A stretch of DNA of 64,000 nt from Corynebacterium uberis (GTDB taxonomy: Bacteria; Actinomycetota; Actinomycetes; Mycobacteriales; Mycobacteriaceae), in the NCBI RefSeq assembly GCF_020616335.1, contig NZ_CP085051.1, positions 620,001-684,000 of the forward strand, given 5' to 3'. This document shows positions 7,966 through 18,201 of the stretch, in pieces. How positions within the stretch are numbered: position 1 is the stretch's first letter; each line of letters starts with the position of its first letter. A program made the translations under genes and the position numbers. The notes below the pieces were generated by a model. The model had not been told where the DNA came from, did not search any database, and saw nothing but the letters and a program-made list of their open reading frames with translations.

Positions 7966-9242
7966 CGCTGGCGACGCCCCTTTCGTCTGGCTTGCGTGTT
8001 GGCACCCCCAAAGACCTTGCGCGGGGAACCGACGGTATCTGATACGTGGTCGGGCAGGTTGAAGGCTTCGGCGAGTTCGGGGGAGGTGGAGAACCACTGC
8101 GGGGGCTCCGGCTGCCCAAGGTCTACCTCGTCGTTGACGGCCTGCCACTTCGGTAGTTCATCGTAACCGATCAGCGTCACGGCGGTTCCGCTGCTCCCAG
8201 CACGCCCTGTGCGGCCGATTCGGTGGACGTAGGTCATGGGGTCGTCGGGGGTTTGGTAGTTGACCACGTGGGTGACGTCATCGACGTCGATGCCGCGGGC
8301 GGCGACGTCGGTAGCCACCAGGATTTCAATGGTGGCATCGCGGAAGGCTTTCAGGGAGCGCTCGCGTGCCGGCTGGCCCATGTCCCCGTGGACGGCGCCC
8401 ACCAGGAAACCGCGCTGCGCGAGGTCTTCGGACACCTGCGCGGCGGCCCGCTTGGTGCGCGTAAAGATGATCGTGCGCTGGCGTGTCGGGGATTGCAGGA
8501 TGCGTGCCAGGATGGCCGGCTTGTCCATGCGGTGTGCTTGGAACACCACCTGCTTGGTGTTCTTGTGGGTCATCCCAGATTCGGCCTGTTCGGCGCGGAT
8601 GTGCACCGGGTGGTGGAGGAAGGACCGGGCCAGGGTGAGGATGGGCCCGGGCATGGTCGCGGAAAACAGCATGGTCTGGTGCTTGTGGGTGAGGGCGGAG
8701 AGGATCTTTTCAATGTCCGGAAGAAAGCCCAGATCGAGCATCTCGTCCGCCTCGTCGAGGACCAGCACCGCCACTTTGTCTAGGCGTAGGGATCCGCCTT
8801 GGTGCAGGTCCAATAGTCGGCCCGGGGTGCCCACGATGACGTCGGCGCCGGAGTTGAGGGCGTCAATCTGTTCGTCGTAGGGGCGCCCGCCGTAGATGGT
8901 GACCACGCGCACGGGCAGGTTGGCGGCCGCGACGCGGAGGTCTTCGCCGACCTGGTCAGCCAGCTCGCGGGTGGGGGCGACGACTAAAGCCCGGGGGGAC
9001 CCGTCGAGTTCTTCGACGTCGGCGGAGTCGAAGACTCGGTCGAGCAGCGGCACCCCATAGCCGAGGGTTTTGCCCATGCCGGTACGCGCCTGCCCAATGA
9101 TGTCCTTGCCATCGAGGGCCAGCGGGAGCGTCAGCTCCTGGATGGCAAAGGTGTGGGTGATGTTGACGCGGGCCAGCGCGTCACAGATTTCGGCGGCGAC
9201 ACCAAGGTCGCTGAAGGTGGGGCTACCAGTTAGTGCAGACAC
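7962..9242 (-). CDS. rhlE: DEAD-box ATP-dependent RNA helicase (RhlE type)
   Basis: A 426-residue SF2 helicase. In order: Q motif (FAIQELTLPLAL), motif I ARTGMGKT, Ia PTRELA, II DEAD, III SAT, then the second RecA domain with motif V RGIDVDDV and motif VI HRIGRTGRAG. A short basic tail (ARRKGRRQR) follows. Its position next to the Rv3212-like gene corresponds to Rv3211 (rhlE). Probable role in RNA remodelling or ribosome assembly in the cytosol. Confidence 0.92.
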   Translation of the reverse strand: MSALTGSPTFSDLGVAAEICDALARVNITHTFAIQELTLPLALDGKDIIGQARTGMGKTLGYGVPLLDRVFDSADVEELDGSPRALVVAPTRELADQVGEDLRVAAANLPVRVVTIYGGRPYDEQIDALNSGADVIVGTPGRLLDLHQGGSLRLDKVAVLVLDEADEMLDLGFLPDIEKILSALTHKHQTMLFSATMPGPILTLARSFLHHPVHIRAEQAESGMTHKNTKQVVFQAHRMDKPAILARILQSPTRQRTIIFTRTKRAAAQVSEDLAQRGFLVGAVHGDMGQPARERSLKAFRDATIEILVATDVAARGIDVDDVTHVVNYQTPDDPMTYVHRIGRTGRAGSSGTAVTLIGYDELPKWQAVNDEVDLGQPEPPQWFSTSPELAEAFNLPDHVSDTVGSPRKVFGGANTQARRKGRRQR

Positions 9243-9604
9243 ACCCTAGATACTATTCGTTGGAAGCTATGATGGTCTCATAGCTCGTGGCCTAGGGCCT
9301 GCCCAGTTGGCCTAGGATCCTCGCGGACCACAGGAGTTTGCGGCCTCCACCGTGACGCCGCCGCGGTCGCGTCCCGGTGATACCACCGTCACGGCGCGGT
9401 GCCGGCGGGATTGTTGCGGCGGCGGACGCTGCGGTGTGTGCCTGTCGGAGCGGCCGGAGTCCAGGTAGTCTGCGAGGATAATGGTCCCTGGGACGGGCGC
9501 TGTGGCTGCGGCGTGGCCTGGCATCGCGCCGCCAGTGTCGGCGATACGTCAATGAGACCGAGCATGATTCGACGGTCCGAAAAGGAAAGGTCTTAGTAGC
9601 TTTT
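9243..9604. other. Divergent intergenic region, no gene seen
   Basis: About 360 GC-rich bases between the helicase and the DUF3107 gene. It presumably holds both promoters. A purine-rich GAAAAGGAAAGG lies near 9577, rather far from the downstream ATG. No RNA gene or repeat family recognised. Confidence 0.55.
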
Positions 9605-9832
9605 ATGGATATCAAGATCGGTTTTACCCAGGCTCCCCGCGAGCTAGTTATCTCCAGCTCAGCGGAGCCGAAGGATATTTCCCAGAAGGTTGCGCAGGCG
9701 CTGGGCGGACAGGATGCGACGTTGACCCTTGAGGATGATAAGGGCCGGTCTTATGTGCTGCGCACGGACGCTATCGCCTACGTGGAGGTGGGACTGCCGG
9801 AGCGGCGCTCCGTGGGATTCGCCGGAGCCTAG
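9605..9832 (+). CDS. DUF3107 family protein
   Basis: A 75-residue protein whose start (MDIKIGFTQAPRELV) and later segment AYVEVGLPERRSVGF match the actinobacterial DUF3107 family (M. tuberculosis Rv3208A, TB9.4). No catalytic motif. The start is fixed by family similarity, although the best ribosome-binding sequence is about 20 bases upstream. Its position between rhlE and the DUF3152 gene is conserved. Function unknown. Confidence 0.88.
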   Translation: MDIKIGFTQAPRELVISSSAEPKDISQKVAQALGGQDATLTLEDDKGRSYVLRTDAIAYVEVGLPERRSVGFAGA

Positions 9833-9905
9833 CTGGGCTTCCGCGAGAGCACGGCGCATGTTGCTGGTTGGTTGTTCTTAAAGAAAGAGCGTGTAGGCCC
9901 CGATC

Positions 9906-10811
9906 ATGGTTTCTGAAAGCCCCCTGGTTCGCTTCGCTCGTGACTACGGATGGCGCGCGTATGCCATCCCCGTCCTGGCGGTGATTACCGTGTGGATCCT
10001 GGTGGACGTGTTCACCTCGCCCACGGATTCGGATGACGCTGCCTCGGCGCAGGTGGCGGCGACGCAGCAGGCCGGCGAGCACGGGGGTGGCCACCAGCAT
10101 GATCACCAGGGGGAAGAGGGCAAGACGGGGCCGAATCCGGCGGATGCGGCCGCCCCTGCGGTGGCGCCTGATCAGCTGCCGGCTGGAGGCCCGTTTACAG
10201 AGCGCGGTGATGCGACGTATCGGGTGATCGGCACTCCGGGGCTGGCGGTTGGCCAGGGCCGGGAGAAGGTGGTGCGCTACGTCATCGAGGTTGAGGGCGG
10301 GGTGGATACTGCCGGGGTCGGCGGGGATGACGCGCTGGCCGCGATGATCGATGCCACCCTGGCTAATCCCAAGGGGTGGACCCATGACCCGGCGTTCCGC
10401 TTTGAGCATGTGGGCGCGGATCAAGACCCGAACATGCGCATTCAGCTGACCTCTGTGGGCACAACCCATGAATTGTGTGGGACGAATTTGGCCATGGAGA
10501 CCAGCTGCTTCTACACCGACGGCAACCGCGTGGTCATCAACGAGTCGCGGTGGGTGCGCGGGGCCGCCCCGTTTGCCGGTGACGTGGGTTCCTATCGCCA
10601 GTACCTGATCAACCATGAGGTTGGCCACGGGCTGGGCTATGAGCACCACGAGCCGTGCCGGGCGAGCGGGGAGTTGGCACCGGTGATGATGCAGCAGACG
10701 TTGAGCCTGGACAATTCGCAGCTGCATGCCTTCGATTCTGCGGAGGTCTACCCCGATGATCACGCCCAGTGTTTGTACAATCCATGGCCCTATCCAAAGG
10801 TGGCACCGTAA
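9906..10811 (+). CDS. DUF3152 membrane-anchored metallopeptidase-like protein
   Basis: A 301-residue protein with an N-terminal transmembrane helix (about residues 17-37), a His/Gly/Ala-rich linker and a C-terminal DUF3152 domain. The domain has HEVGHGLGYEHHEPC, a zincin-like HExxH with a third histidine (HExxHxxGxxH), so a zinc peptidase fold facing outside the membrane is plausible. It corresponds to Rv3207c in order. The next gene begins immediately after the stop, so they form an operon. Confidence 0.85.
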   Translation: MVSESPLVRFARDYGWRAYAIPVLAVITVWILVDVFTSPTDSDDAASAQVAATQQAGEHGGGHQHDHQGEEGKTGPNPADAAAPAVAPDQLPAGGPFTERGDATYRVIGTPGLAVGQGREKVVRYVIEVEGGVDTAGVGGDDALAAMIDATLANPKGWTHDPAFRFEHVGADQDPNMRIQLTSVGTTHELCGTNLAMETSCFYTDGNRVVINESRWVRGAAPFAGDVGSYRQYLINHEVGHGLGYEHHEPCRASGELAPVMMQQTLSLDNSQLHAFDSAEVYPDDHAQCLYNPWPYPKVAP

Positions 10812-11681
10812 ATGAAGTCAGTGAATAAGCCGGAACAGCAGCCGCAGGCCCAGCCGGAGGCGGAGCCCATGGAGCTGCCGGAGCAGGTGGCGGACATCTT
10901 CCACGCGGACGGCGCGCCGGGTTCGGCAGTGCCTTTGGGTGCGGCGTGGGATTACGGGTGGCGCCGCGGGGGCATCGTGTTGTCGCGCGCGTTGGGCCCG
11001 CATACGGCGTGGTCTGCGCGGGTGCGCGAGGGCCTATCGCCGCGTGGCGTGTCGGTGGCGCGGCCGGTGCGCGCCACGGATGGGCGGTATGTGGCGGGGG
11101 GTTGGAAGGCCACCGTCTTTGCGCCGGGGGAGCCTGCGGCCCGGGTGGATGAGACCGCTGCCGCGGCGTTGCGGCTGGCCGATGCCTTAGCGGAGGTTTC
11201 CGAGCGGCCGGACCAGGGCAGCAGCGATGTGTTTTCCTTGGCGGATCAGGCGGCTTGGTCGGCGACGCTGACGCAGGTGGATCAGAACTTAGAAGACGGA
11301 TTGGATCGGGACCTGATCGCGGTGCTGCGCCAGGCGCGCACGGCGGTGTCAGGTCCGGTCCAGGTGGGCCATGCGGACATGCTGGCTACCACGATTTACG
11401 CGGGCGATGCGGCCCCGGTGGTCACTGATCTGGTGGGCGTGGTCCACCCGCATGGGTATACGGCTGCTCAGGTGATTGCGGACGGCCTGCTTGCGCGGGC
11501 GGTGGACCCGGGGATTTTGGATCGCTTCTCCTTCGTGCCGGATTGCCTCCAGCTGGTGATTCGCGCGTTGCTGTATCGCGTGTACGTGCATGCCTTGTTG
11601 GATTCGGCGCATCCGAAGGCCACGGGCCGCCTGGCGGAGGTCACGGAGCTGGTGTTGTCTCATCCGGGGGCGCGGCGTTAA
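10812..11681 (+). CDS. TIGR02569-type conserved actinobacterial protein
   Basis: A 289-residue protein with a Gln/Pro/Glu-rich N-terminus and a body containing AWDYGWRRGGIVLSRALGPHTAWSAR-like sequence, similar to the TIGR02569 family (Rv3205c) by context. The late segment resembles aminoglycoside-phosphotransferase-like folds (HADMLATTIYAGDAAPVVTD), but a full kinase motif set is not visible. It starts directly after the DUF3152 stop and ends 4 bases before adnA. Conserved neighbour of the AdnAB genes; function unknown. Confidence 0.78.
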   Translation: MKSVNKPEQQPQAQPEAEPMELPEQVADIFHADGAPGSAVPLGAAWDYGWRRGGIVLSRALGPHTAWSARVREGLSPRGVSVARPVRATDGRYVAGGWKATVFAPGEPAARVDETAAAALRLADALAEVSERPDQGSSDVFSLADQAAWSATLTQVDQNLEDGLDRDLIAVLRQARTAVSGPVQVGHADMLATTIYAGDAAPVVTDLVGVVHPHGYTAAQVIADGLLARAVDPGILDRFSFVPDCLQLVIRALLYRVYVHALLDSAHPKATGRLAEVTELVLSHPGARR

Positions 11682-11685
11682 ACCC

Positions 11686-14600
11686 ATGGTCAGTGCTGCA
11701 CATGCGGGGGTTGGTGGCGCACCGATTCCACAGATTCGGTTGGTGGCGGGCACACCGGGGGCGTCGACAAGCGATGTGCGCCGCCAGTGGCCGCAGCTGC
11801 CGCACGAGGGCTCCTGGGTGGTGTCGGGACCTGCGGGTTCGGGGGTGAGTTCTTTGCTTATCGACGCCGCCGTCGCGCGCGTCGACGCCACCCACCCATT
11901 GTCGGGACTACTCATGATCGCCGCGTCGAAGGATGCCGGGGTACGGATGCGCCGGGAGCTCTACGCGGCGCTTCCCCCCGCGGCGATGGTGACTCAGGAT
12001 TCCCCGGTGCGCTCGATCCACTCGCTGGCGTTCGCCCTGCTGCGGCAGGCGACGCGCACCGATGAGGGCGCGCAGGTGCGCCTGATTACGGGGGCGGAGC
12101 AGGATGCGGTGTTTAGGGAGCTGCTCGCCTGGCAGGCCGCGGAGGGGCGTGGTGGGTGGCCGGCGGAGTACGTCCCGGCGCTGACCATGGTGGGTTTTGC
12201 CCGTCAGCTGCGCGACTTTTTGTTGCGCGCCGCGGAGCGTGGCGTGGGCCCGGAGCGGCTGCGCGAGCTGGGTAAGACGTACCGGCGTCCCGTGTGGGTG
12301 GCGGCCGGGAATTTCCTGCAGGAATATGACCGCGCCATGGCGCTTACTGAACAGCGGTGGTACAGCGCCTCTGAGCTGGTCAGCGCGGCGCTCGACCAGG
12401 TGCGCCGGGACCCGGACCTGATAGCGGACGCCGGCTGGCACAGCATCTTCGTCGATGACGCCCACAATCTGGACCCGCGCTCGGGCGAGCTGATCGCCGA
12501 GGTGGCCAAGCACGCCGAGCTCGTGGTGGTGGGCGGGGACCCGGAGCAGTCCATTTTCCACTTCCGGGGCGCAGACCCGGCGGTGTTGAAGAATTTTCCG
12601 GCTGACCACCACCTGCGGCTGGAGCATTCGTGGCGCCACCCCACCCGGTCGGTGGTGCGGGCGGCCACCCCAGCCGCGGAGATGGCGGCGGTGGCCGATT
12701 GGGTGCGCCGCGCGCACCTGATCGATGGGGTGGAGTGGTCCCAGATCGCGGTGGTGGTGCGGTCCTCGCCGCAGGTGGAGGCGGTGCGTCGGGCGCTGCA
12801 CGCGGCGGGCGTCCCGGTTTTCGTGCCCACCACGGATGTGGTGCTGGCCCACCAGCCGCTGGTGCGCTCGGTGCTGCTAGCGGCGGCGTCGTTAGCGCGG
12901 GAGCTGACCCACGAGGAGTGGGAGGCCGTGGTGCTCGGCCCGGTGGGCGGGGCGGATCCGGTCACGCTGCGGCGGTTGCTGCGCGGATTGCGCCGGTGGG
13001 ACATGTCGCGGCGCGCGATGGATACGCTGCGCGACCTGCTGGTTCATTCTCCGGATCCGGACGTGCAGCTGGAGCTCGAAGAGGTGCTCACAGGCCGGGA
13101 GCTGGAGATCCTGGAGCGGGTGCGTGGGGTGCTGGCCGCGGGCCGCCAGGAGCGCAACCAGCACGGCTCGGCCGAGGAGGTGCTGTGGGCGCTGTGGCAG
13201 GAGACCGGCGTTGCCGATCGGCTCATGGCGCAGGCCCTGCGCGGAGGGGTCGCCGGGGCGCAGGCTGATCGGGACCTGGATGCGGTGATGGCGTTGTTCG
13301 ATGCCGCGGGCGATTTCGTGGAGCGCCGCCCGGCCGCCGGGGTGGATTCCTTCGTGGAAACCATGATGAGCCAGGATTTGCCCACTGGCGTGCGCGACCG
13401 CCGCGGCGTGGTCTCGCCGGCGGTGGAGGTGACCACCGTGCACGCCACCGCCGGGCGGCAGTGGGCGCGCGTGGTCATCGCCGGGGCGCAGGATCACCTG
13501 TGGCCGGCGTTGGGGGAGACCGGCAGCCTCTTCGAGCAGGAAGAGCTGGTGGATCTGCTGGACAGGGACGTCGACCCGGATGTCTTTGTGGGGCGCCGCG
13601 AGGACAAGTTAGCCGAGGAGGCCCGCCTGTTCGGGGTGGCCTGCACGCGGGCGACGCAGGCGGTCCTCATCACCGCGGTGCATGACCCGGACTCAGAGGA
13701 GCCAGTGGAACTGACCAGGTTTGCCGCGGACCTGCCGGGTGCCACTACCCCCGCGGTGGCCGACGCCGCGCCAGACGCACCAGCCCCGGGGGACCACGAG
13801 GTGCCGGAGCTCGGCCACCGGGTGCTCTCCCGCACGCACCTGATCGCCGAGCTGCGCCGGGAAGTCTGCGATACGGCGGCCCCACAGTGGCGGCGCACGC
13901 AGGCGGCGCGCGGGTTGGCGCGGCTGGCGGCAGCGGGAGTGCCGGGGGCGGATCCGGAGCAGTGGTGGGCGACCACGGAGGCGTCGACAAGCGTAGAGCT
14001 GCGGCCCGCCGGGCAGACGGTGGCGCTGTCCCCGTCGCGCATTGAGTCGCTGGATGCCTGCCCGCTGCGCGCCGTCGGCGAACAGATCCTCGGCGAGTCC
14101 ACGCATTCTGATGCTTCCGTCTTTGCCATGCTCAAAGGCACGCTGGTGCACGGGTTTGCGGAGGCCCTCCAACGCGGCGCGGATCCTGCCGCCGCCCGCG
14201 AGCTGGTCACCGCCGCTTTCGCCGAGCTGCCCGGCATGCCGCCGTGGGCCCGCCAGACGCGAAGGGAGGAGTGGGACGAACTCCTCGATCGGACCTCCTC
14301 CTGGCTGGCCGCCCGCGGGCGCTTCACGCTCGTTGGCGTTGAGGTGGACGTGAATGTGGACCTGGGCAACGGGGTGGCCATCCGCGGGCGCATCGACAGG
14401 CTGGACAAGGACGACGCCGGGGATCACTTCATCGTCGATCTCAAAACCGGCAAGAACGCACCTACCCAGAAAAAGACCGAGCAGCAGATGCAGCTGCAGG
14501 CCTACCAGCTGGCGTTGACCCGCGGCACCATCACCGCCCGCGGCGTGACCACCGGGCAACCCCACCCGGAGTGCGGCGGCGCGCTGCTGGTCTACCCGGG

Positions 14601-14805
14601 AACCTCGGCGAAGTCCGTGACGTGCCGCCAGCAGGCACCGCAAACCCCACAACAGGGCGAGCAACTCGCCGCCTACCTGCCCGAGCTGGCCCACCACATG
14701 CGCGGGCCGCGGCTGTGCGCCCGCCTCAACGATGGCTGCTCGTCGTGTCGCCTGCGCACCATCTGCCCACTGCAACCAGAAGGACGGGCGAGCACGGATG
14801 TCTAA
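11686..14805 (+). CDS. adnA: AdnA subunit of AdnAB helicase-nuclease
   Basis: AdnAB resects double-strand breaks in actinobacteria. This 1039-residue subunit has an N-terminal UvrD-like motor and a C-terminal RecB-like nuclease. Motor motifs are degenerate: the P-loop reads GPAGSGVSS at residues 48-56, with Val54 where the Walker lysine belongs, and motif II reads FVDDAH. Nuclease motif IVDLKTGK and QLQAYQLAL are intact, with cysteines in DACPLR and GCSSCRLRTIC that can hold an Fe-S cluster. The ATG at 11686 follows the previous stop by 4 bases. adnB starts inside its last codons. Dispersed 13-mer copies at 11760, 11856 and 13980. Confidence 0.93.
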   Translation: MVSAAHAGVGGAPIPQIRLVAGTPGASTSDVRRQWPQLPHEGSWVVSGPAGSGVSSLLIDAAVARVDATHPLSGLLMIAASKDAGVRMRRELYAALPPAAMVTQDSPVRSIHSLAFALLRQATRTDEGAQVRLITGAEQDAVFRELLAWQAAEGRGGWPAEYVPALTMVGFARQLRDFLLRAAERGVGPERLRELGKTYRRPVWVAAGNFLQEYDRAMALTEQRWYSASELVSAALDQVRRDPDLIADAGWHSIFVDDAHNLDPRSGELIAEVAKHAELVVVGGDPEQSIFHFRGADPAVLKNFPADHHLRLEHSWRHPTRSVVRAATPAAEMAAVADWVRRAHLIDGVEWSQIAVVVRSSPQVEAVRRALHAAGVPVFVPTTDVVLAHQPLVRSVLLAAASLARELTHEEWEAVVLGPVGGADPVTLRRLLRGLRRWDMSRRAMDTLRDLLVHSPDPDVQLELEEVLTGRELEILERVRGVLAAGRQERNQHGSAEEVLWALWQETGVADRLMAQALRGGVAGAQADRDLDAVMALFDAAGDFVERRPAAGVDSFVETMMSQDLPTGVRDRRGVVSPAVEVTTVHATAGRQWARVVIAGAQDHLWPALGETGSLFEQEELVDLLDRDVDPDVFVGRREDKLAEEARLFGVACTRATQAVLITAVHDPDSEEPVELTRFAADLPGATTPAVADAAPDAPAPGDHEVPELGHRVLSRTHLIAELRREVCDTAAPQWRRTQAARGLARLAAAGVPGADPEQWWATTEASTSVELRPAGQTVALSPSRIESLDACPLRAVGEQILGESTHSDASVFAMLKGTLVHGFAEALQRGADPAAARELVTAAFAELPGMPPWARQTRREEWDELLDRTSSWLAARGRFTLVGVEVDVNVDLGNGVAIRGRIDRLDKDDAGDHFIVDLKTGKNAPTQKKTEQQMQLQAYQLALTRGTITARGVTTGQPHPECGGALLVYPGTSAKSVTCRQQAPQTPQQGEQLAAYLPELAHHMRGPRLCARLNDGCSSCRLRTICPLQPEGRASTDV

Positions 14806-17800
14806 CCGCGAACCCATCTCCCCAGCGCTGCTCGCCGCGGTGCTGGGGCGCAACAAGCCCACCGACCAGCAGGCCCGCGTCATCGCCGCGCCTCCGGGGC
14901 CGCTGCTGGTGGTCGCCGGTGCGGGCGCCGGCAAGACAGAGACCATGGCGTCGCGGGCCGTGTGGATGGTGGCCAATGGACTCGTCGCCCCGGAACAAAT
15001 CCTCGGGCTGACGTTTACGCGCAAGGCCGCCCGCCAGCTGGATAAGCGCATCCGGGACCGGCTGGCCATGCTTGCGGGCAGCCCCAAGCTGCGCGATGTT
15101 GATCCCACCGGGCAGCTCGCCCGGACGTTGGCCAACCCGCAGCCCAGCGTGCACACCTATGACGCCTACGCGGGGGCGCTCGTCCACCAGTACGGGCTGC
15201 TCGCCCCCGTCGAACCTGACGCCCGCCTCATCGGACGGGCAGAGCTCGTGGACCTAGCCTCCCGGATTCTTAGCGACTACCACGGCGACCTGAGCACCAG
15301 CCATGCCCCGGCAACGGTGGTCAATACCCTGCTTGACCTGCATGCGGAGATGGCTAACCACCAGGTCGCCGCCGCCGACATCCAGGAAGAAACCGCGGCG
15401 CTGCTCGACATGTTCGAGCAACTGCCCAAGGGGCCGCGGCAACGCGGTGATGGGACCACCGACGTCATTCGTTCCTGGCTCAAGACCCAACGCCAGCGCC
15501 TGGACTACCTGCCGCTGGTGGACCTTCTGAACACCACGCTTGCGGACCGCGGCCTGGCCACCTTCGGCGGGCAGATGGCCGTCGCCGCCGCCCTGGCCCG
15601 CAACCACCCGATCGTCGGGGAGAGCCAGCGCCGCCGCTACCGGGTGGTCATGCTTGACGAATACCAGGACACCTCGCACGCCCAGCGGGTCCTGCTGCGC
15701 TGCCTGTTCGGCCAGGGCGCAGACCCGGAGCTCACCGTCAATGCGGTGGGCGATCCCATGCAAGCCATCTACGGGTGGCGTGGCGCCACCGCGGCCAACC
15801 TCCAGGCGTTTGCGGAAGACTTTCCCACCCCCACCGGCCCTGCGCCCCACGCCGAACTGACCGTCAGCTTCCGCAACCCACCCGCGGTCCTGGACCTGGC
15901 CAACGCCGTGTCCTCCAGCGTCCTCGGCGCCCCGGGAACCCCCAGCCGCAGCGTCGCGCCCCTGGAATCCTTTGACGCGGCCGCCCCCGGGCGGGTCCAG
16001 CTGGCCTGGTTCGACACCGCGGATGCGGAGCGCTCCTATGTTGCAGACGAGCTGGCGCAGCGCTACGAACGCGCCCAGCAGGAAGGCGAGCACTTCACCG
16101 GCGCGGTACTCGTGCGGGCGAACAAGCACTCCGGGCCAATGGCGGCCGAGTTAACGCAGCGCGGAGTCCCGGTGGAAATCGTAGGCCTCGGCGGGCTGCT
16201 CAGCGTCCCGGAAGTCGCCGACATGCTGGCCTTTGCCACCCTTCTGATACGCCCGGACGATGACACCCAGGCCGCGCGGATCCTCCTGGGGCCCGCCGTG
16301 GGCCTGGGCTGGGCAGACGTGCGCGCGCTGGCGCGCCGGGCCGCCAACCTGGCCGGGCGTTCCCGCGATCACAGCGCCCCCCAGCCCCAGGACGAGGATC
16401 CGCTCGAACGCCTCCGCGCCATCATCGCCGAGGCCACCCCGCCAGTAGCAGAACAAAATGCCGGACTGGGCGATGCGATTGCAGACCTCGGCGAGGCCCC
16501 CGACTTAAGCCCGGAGGGGCGCCGCCGCATCAGCGACCTGGCCAGCCGGCTGCGCTACCTGCGCACCCACAGCCTGGCCAAACCCTTGCCCGAACTCTTC
16601 GCAGACATTGAGACCCTCAGCGGTATCCGCATCGAAGTGCTCGCCCGGCAGGATCCGCGTGCCGACGCCGCCGCCGGCACCGTCCACCTGGACCGACTCG
16701 CCGAAGAAGTCGCGGCCTACTCCCACATCCCCGGCGCCACCCTCGCCGGCCTGCTGGACTACTTCGAGCTCGCCCGCACGGAAGAAGACGGGCTGGCCCC
16801 CGGGCAGGTGATCGTGCGTGCAGACCGGGTGCAGATCCTGACCATCCACAAAGCCAAGGGCCTGGAATGGGGCACCGTGGCCGTGCCGCACACGGACGCC
16901 GGCACGTGGAAGGTCAAGGTCAGCTCCTTTCTCACCAACGTCGGCCACGTCCCGTCCACCCTGCGCGGCGATGCCCAGGAGGAAGGCCAGGACCGCGGCC
17001 ATTCCGGGGCCGTGCCCATCTTCGCGGCAGGTGACGCCGAGGATCGTTCCGAGTTTCAGGCCCTGGGCAAGGATTTTCTCAAGGAGATCCGCGCCGACCT
17101 TAGCGAGGAGCACGCGCGCCTGTTCTACGTGGCCATCACCCGGGCAGAACGCGACCTGCTGGTCACCGGCGCCACCAAACGCGACTCAGGCGCACAGAGC
17201 GCACCCTACGAGCTCATGGAGCTGCTCGCCCGAATCGCGCCGGATGCCGTCGACCCGGACGCGCCCCTGCCGGGGGCAGACGGCCCCGAGGAGGACGAAC
17301 CCGGCCCCGAGGACGCCGAGGCCGTGGCCACGGAGCTCAGCCCCCGCCTAGAGCCCAGCCCGCAGGTGGCCGACGGCGCGGCCCTTGTCGCCGCCGCGCT
17401 TGAGCAGCTACCCGCCCCCGCTGACGGTGAACTCGCCGAGCTGTGGGAGGCGGACGTGACCGCCCTTATTGAAGAACACCGCGCCGCATCCGCCCCCCGC
17501 GTGGACGTGGAACTGCCCGGCCAACTGACTGCCTCCCATCTCGTGGCGCTGCGCAGTGACCCGGAGCAATTCGCCCGCCGCCTGCGCCGCCCCGTGCCGT
17601 TTCGCCCCAATTCCTATGCCAAGCGGGGCACCGCCTTCCACCAGTGGCTCGAAGACCGTTTTGGGGCCCAGCACCTCCTGGACGAAGACGAGCTGCCCGG
17701 CGTGGGCGAGGAGGCGGTGCGCGCGCAGGACCTTGACCGACTCAAGGAGGCGTTCTTAAACAGCCCCTGGGCGCAGCGCAGCCCCGTCTACGTGGAGCAC

Positions 17801-18136
17801 CCCTTCGAGGTCTCCATCGGTGGGCGTACCATTCGTGGGCGCATCGACGCCATTTTCCGGGACCCCGAGGACGGCCACTGGATCATCGTGGACTGGAAGA
17901 CCGGGCCCAAGCCGCGAGGAGCGGAGCTGGAGGCAGCCGCCGTGCAGCTGGCCGTCTACCGGGTGGCCCTGGCCCACCAGCTCGCCGCGCAGGGGTATCA
18001 GGACCCGGACATCCGTGCGGCCTTCCACTACGTATCGTGGAACTACACCTTCGAGCCGGCGCAGCTGCTTGATGAACGCGGCCTCGAAGAGCTCATGGCC
18101 CGCGCGACGTCGCCGGGGGACAGGCCCGCCGACTAA
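14798..18136 (+). CDS. adnB: AdnB subunit of AdnAB helicase-nuclease
   Basis: A 1112-residue UvrD-type motor fused to a RecB-like nuclease. Walker A is intact (AGAGAGKTET near residue 46), motif II is MLDEYQDT, motif V IHKAKGLEWG and motif VI FYVAITRAERDLL. The nuclease domain near the C-terminus has IIVDWKTGPKP and VQLAVYRVAL. Because AdnA lacks the Walker lysine, AdnB is expected to supply translocation. The start overlaps adnA by 8 bases. Family knowledge: AdnAB replaces RecBCD/AddAB in this phylum. Confidence 0.95.
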   Translation: MSNREPISPALLAAVLGRNKPTDQQARVIAAPPGPLLVVAGAGAGKTETMASRAVWMVANGLVAPEQILGLTFTRKAARQLDKRIRDRLAMLAGSPKLRDVDPTGQLARTLANPQPSVHTYDAYAGALVHQYGLLAPVEPDARLIGRAELVDLASRILSDYHGDLSTSHAPATVVNTLLDLHAEMANHQVAAADIQEETAALLDMFEQLPKGPRQRGDGTTDVIRSWLKTQRQRLDYLPLVDLLNTTLADRGLATFGGQMAVAAALARNHPIVGESQRRRYRVVMLDEYQDTSHAQRVLLRCLFGQGADPELTVNAVGDPMQAIYGWRGATAANLQAFAEDFPTPTGPAPHAELTVSFRNPPAVLDLANAVSSSVLGAPGTPSRSVAPLESFDAAAPGRVQLAWFDTADAERSYVADELAQRYERAQQEGEHFTGAVLVRANKHSGPMAAELTQRGVPVEIVGLGGLLSVPEVADMLAFATLLIRPDDDTQAARILLGPAVGLGWADVRALARRAANLAGRSRDHSAPQPQDEDPLERLRAIIAEATPPVAEQNAGLGDAIADLGEAPDLSPEGRRRISDLASRLRYLRTHSLAKPLPELFADIETLSGIRIEVLARQDPRADAAAGTVHLDRLAEEVAAYSHIPGATLAGLLDYFELARTEEDGLAPGQVIVRADRVQILTIHKAKGLEWGTVAVPHTDAGTWKVKVSSFLTNVGHVPSTLRGDAQEEGQDRGHSGAVPIFAAGDAEDRSEFQALGKDFLKEIRADLSEEHARLFYVAITRAERDLLVTGATKRDSGAQSAPYELMELLARIAPDAVDPDAPLPGADGPEEDEPGPEDAEAVATELSPRLEPSPQVADGAALVAAALEQLPAPADGELAELWEADVTALIEEHRAASAPRVDVELPGQLTASHLVALRSDPEQFARRLRRPVPFRPNSYAKRGTAFHQWLEDRFGAQHLLDEDELPGVGEEAVRAQDLDRLKEAFLNSPWAQRSPVYVEHPFEVSIGGRTIRGRIDAIFRDPEDGHWIIVDWKTGPKPRGAELEAAAVQLAVYRVALAHQLAAQGYQDPDIRAAFHYVSWNYTFEPAQLLDERGLEELMARATSPGDRPAD

Positions 18137-18201
18137 GGTCTGTGGCAGCAATGGCGTGCGCGCCAACCATGCCAACGGGGCTGACGGAGAAAGGATCCAG
18201 C

